From IMG/VR virus record IMGVR_UViG_3300018080_000455, positions 1 through 29,868 of that record: 29,868 nucleotides of DNA; one strand, 5' to 3'. The notes below the pieces were generated by a model, which worked only from the letters and a program-made list of their open reading frames with translations, was not told the origin of the DNA and ran no database searches. The translations under genes and the position numbers were made by a program. Source of the DNA: a virus. Below are positions 6,168 to 14,457 of this stretch, piece after piece; the first letter of the stretch is position 1; every line of letters begins with the position of its first letter.

Positions 6168-6935
6168 ATGGAAACTGAAGAGTTAAACAATGTTGTCCAA
6201 GATCAACAAGGCCAAACCGGACCGGTTCCTCAAGAAGTTGAACCAGGAAATATCGCTGCACCGCAAGATAATCAAGAGGTCCAAGCGCCTACTGAAGAGG
6301 ATTTACAAGCTAGAAATATTCGTGAGATGCGGCTAATAAAAGAACGCGCGGAAAGAGAACGTGACGAGGCTTATGCTTTGTTGCAACAAATGAAAAATAA
6401 AACTGAGGCGCCCCCTATAGCATCGGCGCCAGAACCAGAAGACGACTTTAATCTAGATGTTAGCGAATCTGAATTGGTCGAGGGAAAACACTTAAGTAAG
6501 GTAGCTAAGAAAATTAAAAAATTAGAGAAGCAGCTGCAGAGCTACCAGCAAGCTACTACTAGCGCTACTGTAGAAACTAGGTTAAAGCAAAAATATAGCG
6601 ACTTTGATAAGGTGGTGAGTAAAGAAAATGTTGAAGCTCTTGTTAGAGATCACCCAGAACTGGGAGACACACTTAGAAGTTCTAAAGATTTATATAGCCA
6701 AGCTGTCTCGGCATATACGATGATTAAGCAATTAGGGGTTTATAAAGAGGATAATTTTGCTCCTGACAGGGCTAAAGCTGAGTTAAACGCTGCAAAGCCG
6801 CGGCCATTAACCAGTGTATCCCCTCAGCAAGGCGATGGGCCTTTAACACGCGCCAACGCATTCGCTAGTGGGCTTACCGATGAGCTTAAATCACAATTAA
6901 TTAAAGAAATGAATGACGCTAGGTCAAGAATATAA
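6168..6935 (+). CDS. probable capsid scaffolding protein
   Basis: This 255-residue protein is acidic and glutamine-rich at the N terminus (residues 1-45), with a long coiled coil (about 50-75 RLIKERAERERDEAYALLQQM, and 110-130 KVAKKIKKLEKQLQSYQQA) and a helical C terminus ending in basic SRI. It lies directly upstream of the major capsid gene. Composition, coiled coil and position are those of phage scaffolds, which guide capsid assembly and leave the head. No protease motif is seen. Sequence alone does not prove the role. Confidence 0.8.
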   Translation: METEELNNVVQDQQGQTGPVPQEVEPGNIAAPQDNQEVQAPTEEDLQARNIREMRLIKERAERERDEAYALLQQMKNKTEAPPIASAPEPEDDFNLDVSESELVEGKHLSKVAKKIKKLEKQLQSYQQATTSATVETRLKQKYSDFDKVVSKENVEALVRDHPELGDTLRSSKDLYSQAVSAYTMIKQLGVYKEDNFAPDRAKAELNAAKPRPLTSVSPQQGDGPLTRANAFASGLTDELKSQLIKEMNDARSRI

Positions 6936-6995
6936 AATACTGCTTATTTTCTCGTTTTTTTATATTTATTCATATTTACTCCTTTTATTTTTGGA

Positions 6996-7031
6996 TCCCC
7001 TGGTTTTTCACTTTTTCCCAGGGGACTTTTT
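6996..7031 (+). terminator. intrinsic terminator after scaffold gene
   Basis: TCCCCTGG (6996-7003) pairs with CCAGGGGA (7018-7025), followed by CTTTTT. It separates scaffold from capsid transcription, or attenuates read-through. Confidence 0.85.
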
Positions 7032-7034
7032 ATA

Positions 7035-7063
7035 TTGATGTCTACAATTCACGGTTGTAATAT
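7035..7063 (+). promoter_or_regulatory. promoter for major capsid gene
   Basis: TTGATG (7035-7040) and TAATAT (7058-7063) are spaced by 17 bases and sit just after the terminator. The predicted start, near 7070, coincides with the first unit of the triple repeat, so the capsid mRNA would begin with these repeats. The spacer contains CTACAATTC, also found after the terminator at 18243. Confidence 0.55.
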
Positions 7064-7069
7064 AAAATT

Positions 7070-7149
7070 GGCTGTACGGGAATCGCCACCCCATCGAGCT
7101 GTACGGGCATCGCTCACCCAACTTTAGGCTGTAGGGAATCGCCTCCCCA
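7070..7149 (+). repeat. triple 23-24 nt repeat in capsid leader
   Basis: Three imperfect copies start at 7070, 7098 and 7127 (spacing 28-29). The consensus begins GGCTGTACGGGAATCGCC and ends CCCCA. Each has a GGG block and a CCC block that can form a small hairpin. They lie 44 bases upstream of the capsid ATG. No other copies were noticed in the window. Confidence 0.75.
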
Positions 7150-7192
7150 AAGAGTAATGTAAGTATTTTAAAAAATTAGGTAAGGGGAAACT

Positions 7193-8140
7193 ATGCCTAT
7201 CACAACTACAACCGTGCTTCCAGCACCGGTACAACAAAGCTTTAGTTATAAGCTATTGTCAGTTCCTGTTCCTTCCATGATTCATAAAATACCTGCAATG
7301 AAGAAGAGAATGCCTGCTAAAGGTGGTACAACCTTACGTATGAGGCGTTATAATGCGCTTGATACAGCTATGGTTCCACTTGGCAATACAGGCGTCACTC
7401 CTCCAGCACAGGTATTGACTGCTGTGGATATCGATGCAAGAATCGATTTTTATGGAACATATGTACAACTTAACGAACAAGTAACACTGCAAAACCAAGA
7501 TCCTGTTTTGAACGAAGCAGCTGCTCGTCTTGGTGTCTCTCTACGTCAAACTGAAGATCAACTTACACGTGACATGTTGGCGGCAACCGCTGGCTTCATT
7601 AACTGTGTGGGTGGGGTAAACGGAGATAATCCTACTGAAATAACCCTCACAGACGTACAAGACACAGTTCGAACCCTTCTAAACAACGATGCATACACCA
7701 TATTGGACAACCTAGAGGGCGAGGATAAATTTGGAACAGCGCCTGTACGCGACGCTTTCTTCGCGCTTGCTTCTACGCAATTGACAGGTGATCTTGATGC
7801 AACTGCTGGATTTATTCACAAGAACCAATATCCATCACCAATGAACGCGCTCAGAACTGAGTGGGGTTCTATTGGTAACTTGAGGTTCTTGGTATCTTCC
7901 ATTGGTTCCTTCAATGCAAATGCATCTAACCTCGGATCAGATGTTTATAACATCTTCTGCGTAGGTATGGAAGCGTATGCGTGTATTGAGCAAGATCAGT
8001 ATAGTGCTTCATTTATTTATAGACCACCTATATATGATGGACCATTGGCGCTTAATGCATCCGTTGGTTATAAGTTTGCAGAAGTTCCAAGGATTACTAA
8101 TGATCTTTGGGTTATTAACCTACGTGCAACCCGCGCTTAA
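7193..8140 (+). CDS. major capsid protein, N4-gp56 family
   Basis: This 315-residue protein has the N4-gp56/HK97-fold pattern: an N-terminal arm, then a GGTTLRMRRYNALDTAMVPLG segment near residues 43-63 (E-loop region, RRYxxLDT hallmark), GVTPPAQVLTAVDID, and YGTYVQLNEQVTLQNQDPVL leading into the spine helix with LTRDMLAATAGF. The C-terminal half contains FIHKNQYPSPMNALRTEWGSIGNLRFLVSS, typical of this family. It forms the icosahedral shell. AAGGGG precedes the ATG. It has its own promoter and leader. A diverged fragment of the same family lies at 3771. Confidence 0.93.
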   Translation: MPITTTTVLPAPVQQSFSYKLLSVPVPSMIHKIPAMKKRMPAKGGTTLRMRRYNALDTAMVPLGNTGVTPPAQVLTAVDIDARIDFYGTYVQLNEQVTLQNQDPVLNEAAARLGVSLRQTEDQLTRDMLAATAGFINCVGGVNGDNPTEITLTDVQDTVRTLLNNDAYTILDNLEGEDKFGTAPVRDAFFALASTQLTGDLDATAGFIHKNQYPSPMNALRTEWGSIGNLRFLVSSIGSFNANASNLGSDVYNIFCVGMEAYACIEQDQYSASFIYRPPIYDGPLALNASVGYKFAEVPRITNDLWVINLRATRA

Positions 8141-8155
8141 TGGAAAGGAATTAAT

Positions 8156-9127
8156 ATGGCTGACAATACTGCAATATTTCAGGGTCGTTTTACGTCCACT
8201 GGAACAAGATCTTTCATTGATTTCAGATCTGACATTGACTGGATGCGTGTTATAAACCTTACGACCACTACTGCGGTCGGTGCTGGTACAGGAGCAGAAT
8301 TCTACTGGCAAAAAGGGATGACAGATGACACTGGTATAGAATATCAAAAAACAGCTGTCACAAACGCGTTAACGTCTCTTTTGATAACCTCTAACGGGTT
8401 CTTATTAGAAGACACATCTACAAATCCAGATAAAGCAATTAATGCCACCGTAACTGCTATCTCTGGCGCGGCTATTCCTATTGTAAGTGCTACAAGCACA
8501 GCTGGATTAGTTGCCGGTGATATAGTTCGGTTTGTAAACGTTGGTGGTGTCCAGCAATTTGGTGGTGTCGACTTCACAATTGACACTGTTGTAGCAAACA
8601 CAAGCTTTAGGCTTCCGTTTGCTCCTCAAATTGTAGCTGGTGCACTAGCTGGTTCGTTCTACCCTGTAAAATGGGATCCTATTTACTATCCTAGACGTCG
8701 TTTCATGACGGTAGTAGCTCGTGGTGCCTCAACCACAGTTATCATGTCTGTTACACACGGATTAACAATAGGCCAAGAAGTTAGGTTCCAAGTTCCTGCA
8801 GAGTATGGAATGACAGAGCTTAACGGATTGACGGGAACAATAACAGCTACTAACGCTACGTTGAACTCGATCACTGTAGATATCGACTCTTCGACATTCA
8901 CTCCGTTCGCATTCCCAGTTACAGGAGCTGTGCCTTTCACACACGCACAAGTAATTCCTGTTGGTGAAGATGGAACATCTTCTGCTGGTATCACTCTTGA
9001 TGACGCAACAAGAAACACTGCTGTTATCAGAATGAGCCTAGGAGCAGGTGTAGACGCTCCTGCAGGTGTCTTGAACGATGTGATCTACTGGATAGCTGGT
9101 AAGTCTTTCAGTGTAGATAACCAATAG
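8156..9127 (+). CDS. capsid-associated beta-rich structural protein with two FCCH-like domains
   Basis: This 323-residue protein follows the capsid gene by 15 bases. Residues about 117-155 (LVAGDIVRFVNVGG, FTIDTVVANTSFRL) and 200-255 (THGLTIGQEVRFQVP, GMTELNGLTGTITATN, ITVDIDSSTFTPF) both follow the small beta-barrel pattern annotated in phage structural proteins as ubiquitin-activating-enzyme FCCH-like: a 'H-G-L/S-x-G-D' entry, a 'GM-x-ELNG' turn, then 'TFTID-x-S-F'. The second domain is closely mirrored by the whole 9637 protein. Capsid decoration, head fibre or accessory tail protein are all possible; abundance is suggested by its position behind the capsid gene. Confidence 0.75.
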   Translation: MADNTAIFQGRFTSTGTRSFIDFRSDIDWMRVINLTTTTAVGAGTGAEFYWQKGMTDDTGIEYQKTAVTNALTSLLITSNGFLLEDTSTNPDKAINATVTAISGAAIPIVSATSTAGLVAGDIVRFVNVGGVQQFGGVDFTIDTVVANTSFRLPFAPQIVAGALAGSFYPVKWDPIYYPRRRFMTVVARGASTTVIMSVTHGLTIGQEVRFQVPAEYGMTELNGLTGTITATNATLNSITVDIDSSTFTPFAFPVTGAVPFTHAQVIPVGEDGTSSAGITLDDATRNTAVIRMSLGAGVDAPAGVLNDVIYWIAGKSFSVDNQ

Positions 9128-9139
9128 TTATAGATATGA

Positions 9140-9160
9140 GGGGCGCCTCCGGGTGCCCCG
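9140..9160 (+). terminator. hairpin between 8156 and 9179 genes
   Basis: GGGGCGCC, loop TCCG, GGTGCCCC makes eight pairs including one G:T. The following GTTGTTAAAG is a poor T-tract, so it may be an attenuator or an mRNA 3'-end stabiliser that lowers expression of downstream genes relative to capsid. Confidence 0.55.
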
Positions 9161-9178
9161 TTGTTAAAGAGGAAAATA

Positions 9179-9628
9179 ATGGTTAGCAAAACAACAGATG
9201 TTAAGATGGTCGGCAGAACTACCGACAAAAGTAAGAAGTTAAAAGAAAGCCTTAAGTATCAAAGAGATAAAGACAGGCAGATGGTAAAAGGAATATTCCG
9301 TTTTTATGAGGTTCCTGGTGGGTCGATGAGCTTTAATTATAGAAAGTACAAAGGCGACCCTATAGAAAGATTTGATATGATCGATGGCCAAATTTATACG
9401 ATACCGCTAGGTGTCGCAAAACACTTAACAAATAACGGTTCGTATCCGGTGCATAGGTATGCAAAGGATGAGTCTGGCAGTGTATCAATGAGAGTTGGTC
9501 AAAAAGTAAATCGTTTTGGATTTGAAAGTCTTGAGTTTATGGATGTTGATGATCTTTCTGCAGGAAACAGTGAGATTGTTATAGTCGATGAAGTAAAAGA
9601 CGATAAGATTTTTAGAAAAGCTAGATAA
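9179..9628 (+). CDS. unknown structural-operon protein
   Basis: This 149-residue protein has a lysine-rich N terminus (SKTTDVKMVGRTTDKSKKLKE) and a compact core (GIFRFYEVPGGSMSFNYRKYKGDPIE, DGQIYTIPLGVAKHLTNNGSYPVHRY) and ends with acidic and basic segments. ATG 9179 has GAGGA six bases upstream; an earlier in-frame TTG lies inside the hairpin and is rejected. The strict alternation of aromatic and polar residues in the core suggests a beta-rich virion protein. It lies between two FCCH-like proteins. No family name can be given. Confidence 0.75.
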   Translation: MVSKTTDVKMVGRTTDKSKKLKESLKYQRDKDRQMVKGIFRFYEVPGGSMSFNYRKYKGDPIERFDMIDGQIYTIPLGVAKHLTNNGSYPVHRYAKDESGSVSMRVGQKVNRFGFESLEFMDVDDLSAGNSEIVIVDEVKDDKIFRKAR

Positions 9629-9636
9629 GGAGTTGT

Positions 9637-9999
9637 ATGGCAAGATTTCAGGCTATAGAAGATCCGACATTTCAGCGAGCTATGAGATTAATTAAGGCCA
9701 TAACAAATGATAATCCGGCTGAGATTACAACAACTTTTGATCACGACTACGCAACTGGTGATATTGTGCGCCTAAATATACCAAAATGGTTTGGTATGCG
9801 TGAGGCAGATAAGCTTGTTGGAACAATAACGGTAACCGGAACAACTACATTTACCATTGATCTAGATACTTCTAGCTTCAATACATTTGTGGTACCTTCG
9901 CCAGTTCCGTGGTACGTGAATAGTTATGCATCCATTACACCTGTAGGACAAATAGCGGCCAATTTAGGAAGCGCTACTCAAAATACGTTAGGTAATTGA
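9637..9999 (+). CDS. single FCCH-like domain structural protein
   Basis: This 120-residue protein aligns along residues 28-118 with residues 198-290 of the 8156 protein: HDYATGDIVRLNIP, FGMREADKLVGTITV, TFTIDLDTSSFNTFVVP, ASITPVGQIAANLGSATQNT against HGLTIGQEVRFQVP, YGMTELNGLTGTITA, ITVDIDSSTFTPFAFP, AQVIPVGEDGTSSAGITLDD. It is therefore a stand-alone copy of that C-terminal module, probably from gene duplication. AAGGAG precedes its ATG, eight bases after the previous stop. A virion accessory or connector-binding role is inferred. Confidence 0.7.
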   Translation: MARFQAIEDPTFQRAMRLIKAITNDNPAEITTTFDHDYATGDIVRLNIPKWFGMREADKLVGTITVTGTTTFTIDLDTSSFNTFVVPSPVPWYVNSYASITPVGQIAANLGSATQNTLGN

Positions 10000-10029
10000 T
10001 ATTTTTAAACTTTAAAGGTAGGAAGATTT

Positions 10030-11001
10030 ATGGCATCAGATCTCAATGCTATTCGCCTAAAGGTGAGGAGGCTAACTAGAAGTCCATCAGAGGCGCAGCT
10101 AACTAATGATAATATAGATGAGTATGTAAATACGTTTATATTGTATGATTTCCCAGAACACTTGAGACTATTTTCTCTCAGGAAGGTTTTTACGTTCTAT
10201 ACAGAGCCTTTTATCGATGAATATACGAGCGACAATCCGGCTGATGAGCTAGCTGACTTTCAAAACAAATATATATCTGTTCACGAACCGGTATTTATAG
10301 ACGGCAATAGGGTTCCTTTATACCAAGACAGAGATCAGTTTTATGGTATATATCCACGAATCAATACAAGGGAAACCATTGGCACTGGTGATGGAGTAAC
10401 GATGCAGTTTACCGGAACGCTTACCAATTCACCTGTGTTAAGAAGCAACGTTCTATTTAGTAGTATAGCGGCTGACTATAGCTCTCTAGAGGTTCATGAC
10501 CCTGAAGGAGCGCTCGATGCTACAGCTGTTCTAGAAGGTAATGGTACAGGAATTATAAATTATGTTACCGGTGCGTATACAGTAAACTTTAATACTGCTC
10601 CAGGCGCTGGCGAAGATGTTGATGTACATTACGTTCCGTATGAAGCATCGGTGCCGCAGGCGCTTTTGTTTTTTGATAACAAATTTTATGTAAGGCCAAT
10701 TCCAGATCAGGCTTATAGGATAGATATGGAGGTTTATAAAAGACCCACAGCGCTGTTACAGTCTGGTAACTCACCTGAGCTCGAGCAATGGTGGCAGTAT
10801 ATAGCATATGGAGCAGCTCTTAAAGTGTTTCAAGATAGAATGGACACCGAGAGTGTTATGCAAATAATGCCAGAGTTTAAGCAGCAGGAGCGGTTAGTAT
10901 TGAGGAAAACACTGGTTCAGCAGTCAAATGAGCGTGTGCACACTATATATACAGATAGTTTTGATACACAAAATAGCTCGTCTTGGTGGAACCAAAGATA
11001 A
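10030..11001 (+). CDS. probable head-tail adaptor protein
   Basis: This 323-residue protein begins with a helical module typical of phage adaptors that dock on the portal (residues 7-50, IRLKVRRLTRSPSEAQLTNDNIDEYVNTF). Residues about 118-202 are a beta-rich insertion (TGDGVTMQFTGTL, TGAYTVNFNTAPGAGEDVDVHYVPY), and helices resume to the C terminus (QWWQYIAYGAALKVFQDRMD). The final NSSSWWNQR is polar and aromatic. Order capsid, accessory, adaptor, nozzle fits P22-like genomes, in which gp4 fills this place. The insertion may project from the tail. Identity with a specific family is moderate. Confidence 0.75.
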   Translation: MASDLNAIRLKVRRLTRSPSEAQLTNDNIDEYVNTFILYDFPEHLRLFSLRKVFTFYTEPFIDEYTSDNPADELADFQNKYISVHEPVFIDGNRVPLYQDRDQFYGIYPRINTRETIGTGDGVTMQFTGTLTNSPVLRSNVLFSSIAADYSSLEVHDPEGALDATAVLEGNGTGIINYVTGAYTVNFNTAPGAGEDVDVHYVPYEASVPQALLFFDNKFYVRPIPDQAYRIDMEVYKRPTALLQSGNSPELEQWWQYIAYGAALKVFQDRMDTESVMQIMPEFKQQERLVLRKTLVQQSNERVHTIYTDSFDTQNSSSWWNQR

Positions 11002-11016
11002 ATAAAGAGGAATGAA

Positions 11017-11601
11017 ATGGCGTATCAACAAAATGTTCCGCAGTCTACGGATAAGATAAAGGACTCTCAAAATGATCTTTTGCAGAATTTCCAAACTATT
11101 AAGACGGGTTTTGACGAAAATCATTATGCATTCGACACAGCTAATGAGGGAAAGCATAAATATGTTTCATTTCCGGAACAGGTGGGAGCCCCCACAGTAG
11201 CAGTAGATGAGCGAGCAATATACTCTAAACTGTCAACATTAACCAGTGTTGCAGAGCTTTTTACACGAAAAGAAAATAATGGCGATGAAATAGAGTTTAC
11301 AGCCAGTTTAGATGCTACACCCGGATGGACTATTCTCCCTTCTGGAATAATTTTAAAATGGGGCGCCTCTACTAATACTGGCGCGCAGACTGTAGTATTA
11401 CCAGTTGGTGCAAGCATTCCAGTTTTTACAAATATATTTTCAGTGCAGCTTACTGTAAAGGCAGCCGGCGCGACTGATGCAGATCTTGCGGTAAGAGTAG
11501 TAGATTTTTCGAATCCAGCTCAGTTTGATGTGTATGCGTCACCAAGATCAACAACTGGATCAGCAGCAGTAACATTTGAGTATCTAGTCATAGGAGCGTA
11601 A
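11017..11601 (+). CDS. tail protein with gp53-like C-terminal domain
   Basis: This 194-residue protein has an N terminus seen in phage tail collar or short-fibre proteins (SQNDLLQNFQTIKTGFDENHYAF, GKHKYVSFPEQ). Its C-terminal domain, from about residue 102 (PGWTILPSGIILKWG ... TVVLPVGASIPVFTNIFSVQLTV), follows the gp53-like tail-fibre pattern of GW..LPSG...W. and a closing beta sandwich. It stops immediately before the nozzle ATG (TAA then ATG, no gap). It probably attaches near the tail hub. Confidence 0.75.
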   Translation: MAYQQNVPQSTDKIKDSQNDLLQNFQTIKTGFDENHYAFDTANEGKHKYVSFPEQVGAPTVAVDERAIYSKLSTLTSVAELFTRKENNGDEIEFTASLDATPGWTILPSGIILKWGASTNTGAQTVVLPVGASIPVFTNIFSVQLTVKAAGATDADLAVRVVDFSNPAQFDVYASPRSTTGSAAVTFEYLVIGA

Positions 11602-13794
11602 ATGGCTTTTGACAAGTTTCTTATAGCCCCTATAAATGAGGGTATGCGTAGAGATATTAAACCGTGGTTAATACCAGAGACAGCTTTCGAAGAGTTGAAT
11701 AATGCGTATATTTTTCGGGGAAGAGTAAAAAACAGAGTTGGCTCGATTAATACAGGCCAGTTCTTTGATGCTGCTTCTCAATCTTCTAGATTACGCATGA
11801 AGCTTGGCACAACGGATGCAATCACTGGAAACATATCTGGAACTATACCGCTAGGTGCAGCGGGCCTTGGTGCAATAGGCCAAATGTTTACAGCTGGAGA
11901 CGATGTTTTTACTGTAGTCAGCGATGCTGCAGGTGCGCAAGACATGCTTAGCACTGGAACCGCTACAGTTCATACGTTTAACGCTGCAACAGGCGCGTAT
12001 AATATTCAAGGCGCTGCAACTGGCCAAGACTTTTATTTTTATCCTGCATTACCGGTTATGGGTCTAACTAATTATGAAAAACAAGATATAAATAACGAAG
12101 ATACGTATGGATTTGATACAAGATTTTCTTATAAGCTTCTCTCAACAGGGTGGGAACGCATAGGGAATAGCATAGCTACTCCCGCAGCCGATATATGGAC
12201 CGGAACTAACAGTGACTTTTTTTGGAGTACAAACTGGATAGGAACCGACGATTACACATATATTTTATTCTCAACTAATTATAGTGCTACAGACAATCTT
12301 CGCTATTATGATGGCACTAGCTGGACCAGGTGGCAACCTCAGTATGCATCTAATGCGCTAAATACTATAGAAACAGCTCGATTAATTATACCGTTCCAAA
12401 ACAGATTGCTACTGTTAAATACAGTTGAGCGTGATGAAAGTGGAAACAACTTCACCTATGTAAATCGATGTAGATATTCACGCGTCGGCAGTCCAATCGC
12501 CGCAGACTCATATAGGGAAGATATCGATGGAGAGGGTAGCTTTTTAGATGCTCCTACAAGAGAAGCTATAGTAAGCTGTCAAAAAATTAAAAATAGGTTG
12601 ATCGTCTTCTTCGAAAGAAGCACGTATGAGCTTGTATATACGGGTAACCAAATTTATCCCTTCAGATGGCAGGAAATAAATTCTACCTTAGGTTGCGAAT
12701 CTACCTTTTCGGTTGTTCCTTTTGATAAAGCTGTGCTGGGTGTCGGTCAGACCGGCATCCATGCATGCACAGGTGCAAACGTAGAGCGTATCGATACAAA
12801 GATTCCGGATGAGGTGTTTGAGATACATAACGACGATGATGGTGTCTTTAGGGTGCATGGTATTCGTGATTATTATAATGAGATGGTCTACTGGACAATG
12901 CCGTATGAGCACAGCTATCAATCGTTTCCTAATAAGCTTTTGGTATTTAACTATCAAGAGAACACATGGGCGTTCTTTGATGATCATGTTACTGCTTTTG
13001 GTTATCACCAGATATCGGATGATCTTACCTGGTCTGAGATGGATCAAGAGTGGGAACAAAACGACGATCAGTGGAATGATGGCACCATGGAGTCTAAGTT
13101 TAGGTTTGTTATTGCTGGCAACCAACATGGATATACCTTTTTAATGCACAGAGAGTTTGAATTTAACGCTATCTCTAAGCCAGTTACTGATATTACAGAA
13201 TCATCAGGAGTTATAACCGTTAAAGTAATTGCGCACAATCTTTCTTCAGGAGATTGGATTAGCTTTGTTAATGTAAATGGCTGTCCTGAGTTAGAAGTTG
13301 GTAATTATAAAGTTAATGTACAAACTGCTGATACATTTACGATCGATCGCCCTCCGACGTTTACGGGCCCTTATACTGGTGGCGCTGGTATAATTTTGGT
13401 AAGTAAGGTAGATATATATTCGAAGCGCTTTAATTTTTATTCACGACAGGGTAATGCTACAAACATAGAAAAGACGGACTTTCTTGTTGATAAGAACGAT
13501 AATGGCGCGCTTACTGTTGACTATCTTGTATCTGCCTCTCAGTTGTCTTTGAGACAAAGCGGGATCGACAATGATTCGATCTTGGGCTCGTCTATACTCG
13601 AGATGGACCCATATAACGATCTTGAAGATGTTCAAAAGCGCTTTTGGCATGCAGTTTATCTACAGGCTCAGGGCGAATCAATACAGTTGAGACTATTTTG
13701 GACTGACGAGCAAATGAGGGATATTAATATTCCATTTGTTGGCTTTGAGATTCATGGCATATTGTTTCACGCTTCTCCTACTCAAGAACTCTAA
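11602..13794 (+). CDS. tail nozzle (tubular B / P22 gp10-like) protein
   Basis: This 730-residue protein opens with the signature of podoviral nozzle proteins: DKFLIAPINEGMRRDIKPWLIPETAFEELNNAYIFRGRVKNRVGS. A long beta-propeller-type body follows, with NRLLLLNTVERDESGNN and KNRLIVFFERSTYELVYTGNQ, and VVPFDKAVLGVGQTGIHACTG. Residues about 533-590 (GVITVKVIAHNLSSGDWISFVNVNG, TADTFTIDRPP) are an inserted FCCH-like barrel related to those at 8156 and 9637. Nozzle proteins form the hexameric distal tail tube that carries DNA. The length matches the family. Confidence 0.85.
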   Translation: MAFDKFLIAPINEGMRRDIKPWLIPETAFEELNNAYIFRGRVKNRVGSINTGQFFDAASQSSRLRMKLGTTDAITGNISGTIPLGAAGLGAIGQMFTAGDDVFTVVSDAAGAQDMLSTGTATVHTFNAATGAYNIQGAATGQDFYFYPALPVMGLTNYEKQDINNEDTYGFDTRFSYKLLSTGWERIGNSIATPAADIWTGTNSDFFWSTNWIGTDDYTYILFSTNYSATDNLRYYDGTSWTRWQPQYASNALNTIETARLIIPFQNRLLLLNTVERDESGNNFTYVNRCRYSRVGSPIAADSYREDIDGEGSFLDAPTREAIVSCQKIKNRLIVFFERSTYELVYTGNQIYPFRWQEINSTLGCESTFSVVPFDKAVLGVGQTGIHACTGANVERIDTKIPDEVFEIHNDDDGVFRVHGIRDYYNEMVYWTMPYEHSYQSFPNKLLVFNYQENTWAFFDDHVTAFGYHQISDDLTWSEMDQEWEQNDDQWNDGTMESKFRFVIAGNQHGYTFLMHREFEFNAISKPVTDITESSGVITVKVIAHNLSSGDWISFVNVNGCPELEVGNYKVNVQTADTFTIDRPPTFTGPYTGGAGIILVSKVDIYSKRFNFYSRQGNATNIEKTDFLVDKNDNGALTVDYLVSASQLSLRQSGIDNDSILGSSILEMDPYNDLEDVQKRFWHAVYLQAQGESIQLRLFWTDEQMRDINIPFVGFEIHGILFHASPTQEL

Positions 13795-13830
13795 ATAAAA
13801 CACCGTGCTGATGTGTGTAAATCAACACGG
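13792..13830 (-). terminator. hairpin terminator for the minus-strand tail gene
   Basis: CCGTG-c-TGAT (13803-13812) pairs with ATCA-a-CACGG (13821-13830), with one C/A mismatch. Read on the minus strand it is followed by TGTTTTATTT, a usable T-tract; read on the plus strand it is followed by CGAAAAAAGG. It lies 82 bases beyond the stop of the 13912 gene and 9 bases after the nozzle stop. Confidence 0.55.
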
Positions 13831-13850
13831 CGAAAAAAGGAGTTAGTTAT

Positions 13851-13876
13851 GAAGCCATAATGAGAAGCCATAATGA
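13851..13876 (+). repeat. exact tandem 13-bp repeat with mini-ORF
   Basis: GAAGCCATAATGA occurs twice back to back, followed by a degenerate third copy (AATGAGCTATAATGA, 13877-13891). AAGGAG at 13838-13843 precedes an ATG (13849) that opens a three-codon frame, Met-Lys-Pro-stop. A second ATG in the repeat opens an 11-codon frame. This is either a relic of slippage or a translated minigene. The repeat sits at the inverted tail gene boundary. Confidence 0.6.
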
Positions 13877-13911
13877 AATGAGCTATAATGACTAAATATA
13901 CTGAGAACATT

Positions 13912-14457
13912 TTACTCTTTTATAAACTCAAACACAACGTGTGACTCTGTAAAAGAAGTTCTGTCTATACCTGTGGTTATATTTACGTTAGTGTCATCTA
14001 TATTTATCTCTATATTGTTAGCCAATGTTGGAGAGGCGTATGGAAGAGGAATTTTTACTTTGTTTGTATAGTCTGATGCTGCTCCAGTTATTTTTATTGC
14101 TGTATATGTATCTGGTGTGGGAAAGGTAATTCCATGGGGTATTGTTTTTGTTGTAGCGTTTGGTAGTGCACCACACTCAATTACTATACTAACCTTTTGT
14201 CGCTCTGTTGGTTTGCGCGACGTTTGGCTCGATAAGTTAGGATCCGGAAACCAAACTTCGCCATCAACAAACTCTGTCTTGGTATATATACCTGTTTTCT
14301 TTAGATTTAACGCCATGGCGTGGTTGTTAAAGATCTGTCTTAATCTAACTAAAAAATCTCTAAACTCTGGACTGTTGATATCTATCTGGTCTAAGTTCTC
14401 TATTTCAAATACTTCAGTTAAAGGCACAAACAGGCCTTGTCTGGTATCTATAGCCAT
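13912..14457 (-). CDS. tail-fibre-like structural protein on the opposite strand
   Basis: This 181-residue protein has an N-terminal helical part (FVPLTEVFEIENLDQIDINSPEFRDFLVRLRQIFNNHAMALNLKKTG, residues 10-56) and a beta-rich C-terminal part (IECGALPNATTKTIPHGITFP, YIPLPY-like KIPLPYASPTLANNIEINID, VNITTGIDRTSF). The FGALPN...IPHGI and IPLPYAS patterns are those of small phage tail proteins. A good site (AGAGAGG) precedes the ATG on the minus strand. All neighbours for 8 kb are on the plus strand, so this virion-type gene is transcribed against the late operon, with its own hairpin terminator. An inversion is inferred. Confidence 0.75.
   Translation of the reverse strand: MAIDTRQGLFVPLTEVFEIENLDQIDINSPEFRDFLVRLRQIFNNHAMALNLKKTGIYTKTEFVDGEVWFPDPNLSSQTSRKPTERQKVSIVIECGALPNATTKTIPHGITFPTPDTYTAIKITGAASDYTNKVKIPLPYASPTLANNIEINIDDTNVNITTGIDRTSFTESHVVFEFIKE

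Noticed and set aside
7070-7149. CRISPR-like or transposon repeats in the capsid leader
   Set aside because: Only three imperfect copies with 4-6 base gaps; no spacers, terminal repeats or transposase.
9161-9178. Upstream extension (TTG start) of the 9179 gene
   Set aside because: It begins at the edge of the 9140-9160 hairpin; ATG 9179 has GAGGA at proper spacing.
12688-13128. 146-codon minus-strand ORF inside the nozzle gene
   Set aside because: It lies wholly within a recognisable nozzle coding frame and its product looks like out-of-frame translation.
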